This document shows positions 8,520 through 15,976 of a stretch of 38,795 nucleotides of DNA, piece after piece. The notes beneath the pieces were generated by a model. The model was not told the origin of the DNA. It did no database searches and saw nothing but the letters and a program-made list of their open reading frames with translations. Position 1 is the stretch's first letter, and every line of letters starts with the position of its first letter. Location: positions 1 to 38,795 of the forward strand of contig JBCCGG010000054.1 of assembly GCA_039029395.1 (NCBI GenBank), in the 5' to 3' direction. The stretch is from JBCCGG01 sp039029395. Its GTDB lineage: Bacteria > Pseudomonadota > Alphaproteobacteria > Kiloniellales > JAKSDN01. The translations under genes and the position numbers were made by a program.

Positions 8520-8543
8520 GTTCGTAACCCGCTCCTCTTGACG

Positions 8544-8564
8544 AAAAAACCGCCCGACCCGGGC
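8544..8564 (-). terminator. Rho-independent terminator after the monooxygenase/dehydrogenase pair
   Basis: Read on the minus strand this is the stem GCCCG-GGT-CGGGC followed by GG and six T residues. It lies about 75 bp beyond the stop of the dehydrogenase at 8639 and just upstream of the sulfurylase/kinase start at 8519, so it would separate the two transcription units. Confidence 0.7.
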
Positions 8565-8638
8565 AGTAGGACCCGAGGTGTATCAAAATTCGGTAAAATG
8601 GAAAGAGCGCGATGAAGGCCCGACCGGGCAGCCGTGGA

Positions 8639-9481
8639 CTAACCCCGCCTAAGGCTCTGGCCGCCGTCGACCGGCAGCAAGGCCCCGGTGATGAAGCGCG
8701 CCTCGTCGGAGGCGAGAAAGAGGGCGGCGTTCGCCACGTCCCAGGCCGTGCCCTGCTTGCCGCCCAGCGGCACCTGACGATCCCGTTGCTCGACCAGCGC
8801 GGCGCGGGACTGACCGGTTTGGTCCATCAGCCACTCGATCGCCGTGGGGGTCGCCATCAGGCCGGGCAAAATCGCATTGACCCGAATGCCGTTGGGCGCC
8901 TGGCTCATGGCGAGGGACTCGGTCAGCGAGTTGACGCCGGACTTTGAAACCCGGTAGGCGATCTGCCCCTCGCCCGCCGTCGGATCGCACGAACTGGCTT
9001 CGACGGTGCTGTCCGAGGTGATCGAGAGCATCGAGGAGATGTTGGTGATGACCCCGGCGCGCTGGGCCTGCATCACCGGCAGAACCTGTTTCGCCATGAG
9101 CAGCATGCCGGTCAGGTTGACATCCAGGATCCGCCGCCAGGCCGCGGCGGTGATCGTGGTCGGCCCACTGTCGCCCGGGCTGACGCCCACGTTGTTGTGC
9201 AGGATATCCACGCGGCCATAAGCCGCCTTTGCGGCCTCGGCACAGCGCGCGCAATCCTCTTCCTTGGTCACGTCGCCCTGGACAGTGACCGCTTGGCCGC
9301 CCGCCGCTTCGACTTGACGACGGGTCTCCTCAGCGGCGGCCAGGTCGATATCGGCGATCACCAGCTTCGCGCCCTCTCGGGCAAAGGTCAGCGCCGTGGC
9401 CCGGCCATTGCCCATAGTCTCGCCTGGCACCTGGCCGCCACCGGCGATCAGCGCAACCTTCCCGTCCAGCCGCTTGGTCAC
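8639..9481 (-). CDS. Short-chain dehydrogenase/reductase (SDR), 280 aa
   Basis: NAD(P)-dependent classical SDR. The cofactor glycine motif is expanded (AGGGQVPGETMGNGRA, about 13-28), followed by an acidic NAD-type residue in VIADID. The NNAG-type motif is NNVG (about 94-97), the active-site Ser is in NISSM, the catalytic pair is YRVSK (Tyr and Lys), and PG plus the C-terminal LLPVDGGQS complete the family. An insertion between Ser and Tyr (TSDSTVEASSCDPTAGEGQ) is longer than usual. It starts with GTG at 9481 with GGGAGG just upstream. It lies 17 bp after the monooxygenase stop, so the two probably act together on one substrate, for example alcohol to ketone followed by Baeyer-Villiger oxidation (inference). 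Confidence 0.9.
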   Translation of the reverse strand: MTKRLDGKVALIAGGGQVPGETMGNGRATALTFAREGAKLVIADIDLAAAEETRRQVEAAGGQAVTVQGDVTKEEDCARCAEAAKAAYGRVDILHNNVGVSPGDSGPTTITAAAWRRILDVNLTGMLLMAKQVLPVMQAQRAGVITNISSMLSITSDSTVEASSCDPTAGEGQIAYRVSKSGVNSLTESLAMSQAPNGIRVNAILPGLMATPTAIEWLMDQTGQSRAALVEQRDRQVPLGGKQGTAWDVANAALFLASDEARFITGALLPVDGGQSLRRG

Positions 9482-9498
9482 CGGAACCTCCCTTGAGA

Positions 9499-10977
9499 CT
9501 ATGTCAGAAAGCGATAGTGCTTGAGGTCAAGCCGACGGGTGCGCCACCAGTAGCGCGGGGTGTCGGTCGACCAGTTGTTGATGATCTTACCGCCGGCGGT
9601 CTTGTACCAGCTGTTGCAATTTCCCGACCAGGCGATGCGGGCCAGCTCTCCATTGAGCTGGCGGTAGAACGCCGCCATGGCCGCTTCAGTCACTTCAAGG
9701 CCCTTGGCGCGCCGGCGACGGGTCGCCGCGATCGCCGCCAGGATGTAGCGGATCTGGCACTCGATCATGAAGATGATGGAGTTGTGCCCCAGATTCGTGT
9801 TGGGGCCGTAGAGCATAAAGAAATTTGGAAAGCCGGGCACGCTAAGGCCCAGATAAGCTTCCGCACCGCCGCTTTGAGACCAGACCTCGCCAAGCCGCTT
9901 GCCGTCCCGCCCGGTGATCGTCAGGCCCGGCATGAAGTCGTGAGACTTGAACCCGGTCGCCATGGCGATGGCCTCCACTGGATAACAAGTGCCGGAACGG
10001 GTCACGATGGCATCGTCCTCGATGCGCGCGATCGGTTCGGTCACGACCGTGACGTTGTCACGTTGCAGGGCCGAGTAGTAGTTTTCCGCAAGCAGAATCC
10101 GCTTGCAGCCCAAGGGATAGTCCGGCGTCAGCGTTTCGGCCAGCGAACGATCGGCGAACTCGCCGGAGATAGCTTGCCGGAGCTGCGCGGTTTTCCGCGT
10201 CGCCTGACGCGAGTTCAGCAAAAACTCGGGCCAGGAACGCTCCCAGGACCAGTAGATCGAGGCGCGATGCAGCCATCTCCAGGGCGGCAAGGCCCGGAAC
10301 AGCGCCTTCTCCCAAGAGGCATAGGGCCGGTTTTCTTTTGGGAAGATCCAGGTGGGCGAGCGTTGAAAGACCAGCAGCTCTCGGGCCCGCTCGGCTAGGG
10401 CTGGGATCAATTGGATCGCGCTGGCGCCGCTGCCGATCACGGCGACCCGCTTGTCCTCGAAGGCGTAGCTTGGATCCCACTGGGCCGTGTGCATGACACG
10501 GCCGGAAAAGCCGTCGAGACCGGTTATCTCGGCAACTGCCGCTTGATTGAGCTGCCCGACCGCGGAGGCAACGAAGCGGGCCCGGAAGCGCGCGCCCGAC
10601 GTGGAGCGCGCGCTCCACAGGCCGGTAGATTCGTCGAAGGCGAGATCCACAACCCTTTCGTTGAACCGCAAGTGTGGCGCGAGGCCGAAGCGCTCGGCCG
10701 TGCGCTTCAGGTAGTCGAGGATCTCCGCCTGGCCGGCGAAGCGGCGCGACCAGCCGGGATTGGGCGCGAAGGAGAAGCTGTAGTGGTGGGATTGGGTGTC
10801 GCAGGCGCAACCCGGATAGCGATTGTCGCGCCATGTGCCGCCAAGCTCCGCCGCCCGCTCCAAGATGACAAACGCCAGCCCGGCTTGTTTCGCTTTGATG
10901 GCCATGCCGAGCCCGGCAAAGCCGGCGCCGATAACAAGCAGGTCCAGAACCGGCGTCTGTTGGCCGTCCGTCTCCAC
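9499..10977 (-). CDS. Flavin-dependent monooxygenase, Baeyer-Villiger type I
   Basis: FAD- and NADPH-dependent oxygenase of 492 residues. It has the first dinucleotide site GAGFAG near the N-terminus, the type I Baeyer-Villiger fingerprint FSGRVMHTAQW (FxGxxxHxxxW, about 157-167), and a second Rossmann motif GSGASA (about 182-187). GGTWRDNRYPG and ATGF also fit the class. Such enzymes turn ketones to esters or lactones; the substrate is unknown. Two GTG starts are possible: 11010 and 10977. I prefer 10977 because GGAGGAG lies eight bases upstream. It is the first gene of a two-gene unit with the dehydrogenase and diverges from yiaW. Confidence 0.9.
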   Translation of the reverse strand: METDGQQTPVLDLLVIGAGFAGLGMAIKAKQAGLAFVILERAAELGGTWRDNRYPGCACDTQSHHYSFSFAPNPGWSRRFAGQAEILDYLKRTAERFGLAPHLRFNERVVDLAFDESTGLWSARSTSGARFRARFVASAVGQLNQAAVAEITGLDGFSGRVMHTAQWDPSYAFEDKRVAVIGSGASAIQLIPALAERARELLVFQRSPTWIFPKENRPYASWEKALFRALPPWRWLHRASIYWSWERSWPEFLLNSRQATRKTAQLRQAISGEFADRSLAETLTPDYPLGCKRILLAENYYSALQRDNVTVVTEPIARIEDDAIVTRSGTCYPVEAIAMATGFKSHDFMPGLTITGRDGKRLGEVWSQSGGAEAYLGLSVPGFPNFFMLYGPNTNLGHNSIIFMIECQIRYILAAIAATRRRRAKGLEVTEAAMAAFYRQLNGELARIAWSGNCNSWYKTAGGKIINNWSTDTPRYWWRTRRLDLKHYRFLT

Positions 10978-11179
10978 CGGGCAGCTCTCCTCCGAAGCTC
11001 CACAATCCACCCTGCCCTAATAGTCATCCGGCAAAAGGAATGCCAGATGGAAAGTGTCGGCAACCAAGGATTGGCCGTTGAAAATGTACGTTGGACCGTT
11101 CTAAGCTTCGCCGCGCGAAAACACCACTTACCAATGCAAATAAAGCGCCATTTGTACTTACCATGCGGAGAGAGGAATC

Positions 11180-11509
11180 ATGTTGGATTACGTTGCCTTG
11201 TTTATGCTGTTTTTCACAGGGGCGGTCTTGTTCTACGGCATCATAGCGATCCACGACATTCCCTACGAGATCGCGAAGAAGCGCAATCATCCTCACCAGG
11301 ACGCCATTCATCACGCCGGCTGGGTCAGCCTCTTCACCTTGCACGTCATTTGGCCCTTCCTTTGGATCTGGGCGACGCTCTATCGCCCGGAGCGCGGCTT
11401 CGGATTCTCCGGCCAGCAGGAGCGTGACCAGCGTCTGGAGCAGGCGGTCGAAAAGCTGGAAGCGCGCCTGGCCAAGCTCGAAGGCTCCTCCGCCGAGGCG
11501 AAGGAGTAA
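11180..11509 (+). CDS. yiaW: Inner-membrane protein YiaW (DUF3302 family)
   Basis: The 109-residue protein has an N-terminal membrane helix (YVALFMLFFTGAVLFYGIIAI), a conserved HDIPYEIAKKRNHPHQDAI segment, a second helix (WVSLFTLHVIWPFLWIWATL) and a C-terminal coiled coil (ERDQRLEQAVEKLEARLAKLE). This matches the DUF3302/YiaW family, almost always paired with the HlyD-like protein YiaV. A strong ribosome site GGAGAGAGG precedes the ATG. It is the first gene of a five-gene plus-strand operon and starts four bases before yiaV. The likely role is as membrane partner of the YiaV adaptor; the transported substrate is unknown. Confidence 0.85.
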   Translation: MLDYVALFMLFFTGAVLFYGIIAIHDIPYEIAKKRNHPHQDAIHHAGWVSLFTLHVIWPFLWIWATLYRPERGFGFSGQQERDQRLEQAVEKLEARLAKLEGSSAEAKE

Positions 11510-11513
11510 GCCC

Positions 11514-12473
11514 ATGGAAATGCTGCTGCTCCTGACCTACGTCGCGATCTGCGTTGTGGTCTTCAAGGTCTTCAAGATCCCCTTGAACAAATGGACCGTG
11601 CCGACCGCGGCCTTGGGCGGTGTCGCCCTGATCGGCGCGATCATGCTGGTGATGAACTACAATCACCCCTACTCCGAGGTGATGCGGGAGTACTTCGTCA
11701 CCACGCCTATCGTGCCCGACGTGAGCGGCACGGTGGTCGAGGTCATGGCCGAGCCGAACCAATTGCTGAGCGAGGGCGACCCCCTGTTCCAAATTGATCC
11801 GGCGCCCTATCAGGCAGCGGTCGATTCCCTGACCGCGCGCCTGACCGTCGCCAAGGCCGATTTCGAGCGCGCCGAGAAGCTGCTTAGTAAGGGCAACGTC
11901 AGCCGCCGGGATTTCGACCAGGCCCAGGCGAACTACACCGACCTGACCGCCCAGTTGACCCAAGCGCAGTTCGATCTGGACCACACCTTGGTGCGCGCGC
12001 CGACCTCGGGCTTCGTCACCCACGAGTTTCTCCGGCCGGGCATGCGCGCCGTGGCCGCCCCCTTGCGGCCGGTGATGATCTTCGTGCACCGGGAGGACGC
12101 CACCTACACCGCCTTCTTCCGCCAGAACAGCTTGCTTCGCCTGGAAGCTGGCGAGGCCGCCGAGATCGCGTTCGACGGCATCCCCGGCGAGGTCTTCGAG
12201 GCCGAGGTGATCGGCGTGGTGCCGGCCCTCAAGGAAGGCCAGGTTCAAGCCTCGGGCGACATGATCTCCTATCAGAAATCGCCCTTCCCGGGCCGAATTC
12301 CGGTGGTTCTTAAGATCACCGATCCAGAGTTCGACCAGTACAAGGACGTGGTCCCCGGCGGCGCCTACGGCCAGGCCGCGATCTACAGCGAGCACGCCCA
12401 TCACTTCGCGCTGATCCGTAAGATTTTGCTTAGAATGGCGTCCTGGCTGAACTACGCTTTTCCCCTCCACTAA
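11514..12473 (+). CDS. yiaV: HlyD-family membrane fusion protein YiaV
   Basis: The 319-residue product has two N-terminal hydrophobic segments (MLLLLTYVAICVVVF and PTAALGGVALIGAIMLVMN), then a periplasmic adaptor: lipoyl half-motif (TPIVPDVSGTVVEVMAEPNQLLSEGDPLFQIDP, quoted here only as a region at about 65-98), an alpha-helical hairpin (AKADFERAEKLLSKGNVSRRDF), a second lipoyl half (HTLVRAPTSGFV) and a beta-barrel region. Start ATG at 11514 has AAGGAG seven bases upstream, within the end of yiaW. The family links inner-membrane pumps to the envelope, but no pump gene is present here, as in other yiaVW loci. The C-terminus ends in a hydrophobic segment (LIRKILLRMASWLNYAF). Confidence 0.87.
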   Translation: MEMLLLLTYVAICVVVFKVFKIPLNKWTVPTAALGGVALIGAIMLVMNYNHPYSEVMREYFVTTPIVPDVSGTVVEVMAEPNQLLSEGDPLFQIDPAPYQAAVDSLTARLTVAKADFERAEKLLSKGNVSRRDFDQAQANYTDLTAQLTQAQFDLDHTLVRAPTSGFVTHEFLRPGMRAVAAPLRPVMIFVHREDATYTAFFRQNSLLRLEAGEAAEIAFDGIPGEVFEAEVIGVVPALKEGQVQASGDMISYQKSPFPGRIPVVLKITDPEFDQYKDVVPGGAYGQAAIYSEHAHHFALIRKILLRMASWLNYAFPLH

Positions 12474-12484
12474 GGGGGTTGCGA

Positions 12485-13348
12485 TTGCGAACGACCGCGC
12501 TGCATGAGGACTTCGGCGTCGAGGTGCACGGCGTCGACTTGAAAGAGGCCACGCTCGAGGCGGTTTATCCGGCCTTGCGCGCCCTCTTCGAGGACCATTC
12601 CCTACTGCTGTTCCGAAACCAGGATCTTGGCGAGGCGTGCCATCGGGTGCTTGCCGAGTTGTTTGGCCCCTTGGAGGACTTAACCGGCGCGGCGCCGGGC
12701 GAGCCTCCGCCCCGGCCGATCGTCTCCAACCGGCGGCCCGACGGCAGCTTGGCGGCGGAAGGGGAGCTGCAGCTCCTGAACCTACAGTCGAACTTCATCT
12801 GGCACACGGACAGCACATTTCTCGCCACGCCCTCGATCTCCAACATCCTGACCGCCTACCGGGTGCCCTCGCGCGGCGGCGAGACCGAGTTGGTCTCGAC
12901 CCGGGCCGGCTGGCGGAGGCTGCCAGCCGCCCTGAAGACGCGCGCTCGAGACAAGGTTTTCCTGCACCGCTATGCCCACTCCCGCCGCCAGGTGGACGAG
13001 ACCTTGGCCGAACAGGAGATGTTCACCAAGTGGCCCGACACGCCCTGGCGGTCGACCTGGCGCAACCCGATGAACGGCTTGGAGTCGCTCTACATCGCGG
13101 CCCATGCCTATGGCGTGCGGGGCCTCTCTCAGGTGGAGGGGCAAGCGCTCTTGGACGAGCTGACCGCGGCGGTCACAGGACAGGAGGCGATCTACGCCCA
13201 CAGCTGGCGGGTCGGCGATGTCCTGATCTGGGACCAGAGGGCGACCTTGCACCGAGGCCGCCCTTGGCCCTACGAGGAGGAGCGCACGCTCGCAAGCCTG
13301 GTCTCGAGCGCGCGCGAAAGCGACGGCCTGGCCAGCGTGCGACCCTAG
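12485..13348 (+). CDS. TauD/TfdA-family 2-oxoglutarate/Fe(II) dioxygenase
   Basis: Cytoplasmic 2-oxoglutarate-dependent oxygenase of about 287 residues. The iron triad is visible as HTD (in NFIWHTDSTF, about residue 106) and the distal His in ATLHRGRPW, with the 2-oxoglutarate-binding Arg in EERTLAS. The N-terminal VHGVDLKEAT and LFEDHSLLLFRNQ are typical of TauD/TfdA. Family members hydroxylate taurine, aryloxyacetates, carbamates or small amines; the substrate is not readable. The TTG at 12485 is chosen because AAGGGGG lies six bases upstream; a TTG at 12479 abuts that site. It lies in one operon with yiaWV, the YciI-like gene and the formamidase-like gene. Confidence 0.88.
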   Translation: MRTTALHEDFGVEVHGVDLKEATLEAVYPALRALFEDHSLLLFRNQDLGEACHRVLAELFGPLEDLTGAAPGEPPPRPIVSNRRPDGSLAAEGELQLLNLQSNFIWHTDSTFLATPSISNILTAYRVPSRGGETELVSTRAGWRRLPAALKTRARDKVFLHRYAHSRRQVDETLAEQEMFTKWPDTPWRSTWRNPMNGLESLYIAAHAYGVRGLSQVEGQALLDELTAAVTGQEAIYAHSWRVGDVLIWDQRATLHRGRPWPYEEERTLASLVSSARESDGLASVRP

Positions 13349-13377
13349 CCCCACCGAAAAGATTTGGAGAGAGCCCG

Positions 13378-13680
13378 ATGCCCTGGATGATCGTCAGCAA
13401 CGACAGCGAGAACGGCCCGGCGATCCGCGCCGACAAAGCCGTGATGGACGCCCACTGGCAATATGAGCTCTCGATCAAGGACCGGGTCATTGCCGCCGGG
13501 AGCCTGCGCACCGACGACGGCGTGACGCCGACCGGCAGCCTCCTGATACTGGACGTCGAGACCCGCGACGAGGCCCAAGCGCTGATCGACGCCGATCCGG
13601 CGACCAAAGCCGGACTTAGAGGCGAGATCACGATACGCTATTGGAACTGGGCGATCTTAAACCGGGAGGAAGTGGCGTAG
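13378..13680 (+). CDS. YciI-like protein
   Basis: Small soluble protein of 100 residues with the YCII-like ferredoxin fold pattern: N-terminal strand PWMIVSNDSENG, a helix with His (MDAHWQYELSIKDRVIAAGSLRTDD), then GSLLILDVETRDEAQALIDADPATKAGL and ITIRYWNWAI. YciI relatives often carry a His/Asp pair and occur as small enzymes or accessory subunits in degradation clusters. The ATG at 13378 has a GGAGAGAG site; the frame is open upstream but only as a shadow of the dioxygenase. It lies between the dioxygenase (30 bp gap) and the dimethylformamidase-like gene (9 bp gap), which suggests a shared pathway. Confidence 0.85.
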   Translation: MPWMIVSNDSENGPAIRADKAVMDAHWQYELSIKDRVIAAGSLRTDDGVTPTGSLLILDVETRDEAQALIDADPATKAGLRGEITIRYWNWAILNREEVA

Positions 13681-13689
13681 GGCCGCACC

Positions 13690-15336
13690 ATGCCCCTGCC
13701 CTTGCGTCGCCATCCCAGCGATTCCACGTTCTTGGTGCGCGGGGATGACACGCTGCCGGTCCACGCCCGCCAGTGGTTTCAGTTTCCGGGGCGCGACGAC
13801 GGAGCGCCGGAGACCTGGTGCTACAGCGACCGTCTGTCCTATGCCGCCGGCGAACGCCTGACGCTCTTTGCAGTCTCGACCGTGCCGCAGGTCGACCTCG
13901 CGGTCTATTCGGAGGGCTTAAACCCCAAGCATATGTTGGAGCGGCGGTCGCTCGACGTGGCATGGCGCGAGACCGGCGAAGCTGCGTCGGTCGAGGGCTG
14001 CGGCTGGCCGGCGATTGCCGAGCTCGACATAGGCGCCGATTGGCCCTCGGGGGCTTACCGGATCACTCTCAGCCCTTACGCGACGGAGGACGGGCGCGGC
14101 CAGGCAAGCCATCTCTTTCTGGTGCGCCCGTCTCGGCCGCCGGCCCCAGGCCGCCTGCTCTTGATCACGGCCGATTCCACCTGGAACGCCTACAACGACT
14201 GGGGCGGCTCCAATCACTACGAAGGGGTGATCGAGCCGGAGAGCACGCGCTTTTCCTCGCACCTCAGCACCCAACGGCCCTTAGCCAAGGGGCTCGTCTC
14301 CTTGCCCGCAGACGCGCCGCGCACCCTGCCCGAGGAAACTCCGCTTCCCCTCGCCCCGGTTACCTATTCCCACATGGAATGGGCCTGGCGCCACGGCTAC
14401 TCGAAAAAGTACGCCTCGGCCGGATGGGCCAGCTACGAACGTCACTTCGTCCATTGGGCCGAGCGCCAAGGCTATCGGCTCGATGTCGCCAGCCAGCAAG
14501 ACCTTCACTTTCGCCCTCAGGTCTTGGAGGGCTATCCCTGCGTGGCGATGGTCGGCCACGACGAGTATTGGAGCTGGCAGATGCGCGACGCGATCGACGC
14601 CTACGTCGAGCGCGGCGGCCGCGTGGCCCGCTTCGCCGGAAACTTCCTGTGGCAGATCCGCCTGGAGCAGGACGGCCAGCGCCAGGTCTGCCACAAGTAC
14701 CTGGCCCGTCAGGAAGACCCGCTCTGCCACTCCAATCAAGGCCACCTCACGACCAATTGCTGGGAGGCCAGCGAGGTGGGCCGACCGGGCCACGCCACCT
14801 TCGGGCTCGACGCCAGCCAGGGCATGTACGCCGGCTGGGGCGACCTGGCCGTGCGAGGCGCGGGCGGTTTCACGCTCTATCGGGCCGAACACTGGGCCTT
14901 TAACGGGACTGGGCTAAGCTATGGCGATCTCTTGGGCGCGCGCGGCCGGGTCTTCGGCTACGAGGTCGACGGCCTGGCCCATCGGATCGAGGACGGCCTG
15001 CCTTACCCAACTCCCTCGGCGAGCCTGCCCGAGGACCTTCAGATCCTCGCGCTCGGCCTCGCACGCTTGCGCGAGGGCGGGCCGGAGCGGAGCGGCGCGC
15101 CGCTCTTCGTCGGCGACGAAGACGCGCGCTTCTTCGCAGAGCTGCGCTTTGGCAAAAGCGACGAGGCGGCTCTGGCACGGGTCGACCGGGGCTCGGGCAT
15201 GATCGTCCACTTCACCAAGGGCAAGGGCGAGGTCTTCCACGCCGGGACGACCGAATGGGTCGCCGGCCTGCTGCGCGGCGACCAGGGCGTCGAGCAGGTG
15301 ACGCGGAATGTGCTGGATCGGTTTCTAGGGGCTTGA
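13690..15336 (+). CDS. N,N-dimethylformamidase large-subunit-like protein
   Basis: The 548-residue product resembles the C-terminal domain of the dimethylformamidase beta (large) subunit, an iron amidohydrolase that cleaves formamides. Visible family motifs are DSTWNAYNDWGGSN, MEWAWRHGYSK, the hallmark GHDEYWSWQMRDAIDAYV with GGRVARFAGN, WAFNGTGLSYGD, and a terminal WVAGLLRGD. An N-terminal beta-sandwich of about 150 residues precedes it. True dimethylformamidase has a longer large subunit and a separate small subunit; no small subunit is seen here, so the substrate may be another amide. It is the last gene of the operon with the TauD-like dioxygenase, which suggests oxidation then hydrolysis of an N-alkyl compound (inference). 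Confidence 0.8.
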   Translation: MPLPLRRHPSDSTFLVRGDDTLPVHARQWFQFPGRDDGAPETWCYSDRLSYAAGERLTLFAVSTVPQVDLAVYSEGLNPKHMLERRSLDVAWRETGEAASVEGCGWPAIAELDIGADWPSGAYRITLSPYATEDGRGQASHLFLVRPSRPPAPGRLLLITADSTWNAYNDWGGSNHYEGVIEPESTRFSSHLSTQRPLAKGLVSLPADAPRTLPEETPLPLAPVTYSHMEWAWRHGYSKKYASAGWASYERHFVHWAERQGYRLDVASQQDLHFRPQVLEGYPCVAMVGHDEYWSWQMRDAIDAYVERGGRVARFAGNFLWQIRLEQDGQRQVCHKYLARQEDPLCHSNQGHLTTNCWEASEVGRPGHATFGLDASQGMYAGWGDLAVRGAGGFTLYRAEHWAFNGTGLSYGDLLGARGRVFGYEVDGLAHRIEDGLPYPTPSASLPEDLQILALGLARLREGGPERSGAPLFVGDEDARFFAELRFGKSDEAALARVDRGSGMIVHFTKGKGEVFHAGTTEWVAGLLRGDQGVEQVTRNVLDRFLGA

Positions 15337-15461
15337 GGTTGGAAGCTTTAGGCTCGCGATCACGCTCAACAACCAGAGCTGAACGAAGGAGTAGTGTCAA
15401 ATCTCCCCTGCTCCGTAGATCCAGTGAGAATCACAGATACTCATTAGGGAAAGCCCCTAAC

Positions 15462-15854
15462 TCACCCCAGCCGCGGATCCTCCGCGTCCGTGTGGTCCGT
15501 CGGCAAAGGCGTCGCGGTCAGCAGGGTGACGCCTTCGGGCGCGTTGAAGCGATGCCAGCAGCCTTGGGGGACGACCACCAGCATGCCAGCGCTAAGCGCC
15601 AGCTCGTCACTGCCATCGTCACTCAGGATGGTGAGCGTCGCGGTGCCTTTGAGGATCTGCACCAGCTCGTCGCCGCTGCCATGGCGCTCCCAAGGGCTTT
15701 GGCCCTGAAAGCTACCGGCGAAGAGGGCGCCGTCCCGAAACTCGGCGAGCCGGGCGAAGGCCGCGGCCGCCTCCTCTGGCGTGGTCTCCGGGCCTCGGTC
15801 GCGCAGGACCGGCCGGCCGGCCAGCTCGGTCTCGATGTGAATTGCCTTCGCCAT
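15462..15854 (-). CDS. Cupin-domain protein
   Basis: Single-domain cupin of 130 residues. The conserved barrel motifs are visible: SPWERHGSGDELVQILKGTATLTIL (motif 1, with His and Glu but a reduced His pair) and GMLVVVPQGCWHRFNAPEGVTLL (motif 2, with PxGxWH). The first about 40 residues (MAKAIHIETELAGRPVLRDRG) are helical. It diverges from the Rieske oxygenase gene across about 120 bp and converges on the formamidase-like gene. Small cupins near oxygenases often act as regulators or isomerases; I cannot assign a reaction. Confidence 0.85.
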   Translation of the reverse strand: MAKAIHIETELAGRPVLRDRGPETTPEEAAAAFARLAEFRDGALFAGSFQGQSPWERHGSGDELVQILKGTATLTILSDDGSDELALSAGMLVVVPQGCWHRFNAPEGVTLLTATPLPTDHTDAEDPRLG

Positions 15855-15868
15855 GGGTCCTCCTCGGT

Positions 15869-15924
15869 GCTTTACCGCGTGATCCGATTGTTACGCCAAC
15901 CCAACAATTTTGCCGCTTTACCGC
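15869..15924. promoter_or_regulatory. Repeat elements in the cupin/Rieske divergent promoter region
   Basis: A ten-base direct repeat GCTTTACCGC occurs at 15869-15878 and 15915-15924. Between the copies is an inverted repeat, ATTGTT at 15887-15892 and AACAAT at 15903-15908. The arrangement between two divergent genes is consistent with a regulator-binding site. No -35/-10 pair is clear. Confidence 0.4.
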
Positions 15925-15976
15925 CTGCGCCGAAAGGCCCTCAATTGGCGCGGATAAGATCGGGCAGTGACTGCGC

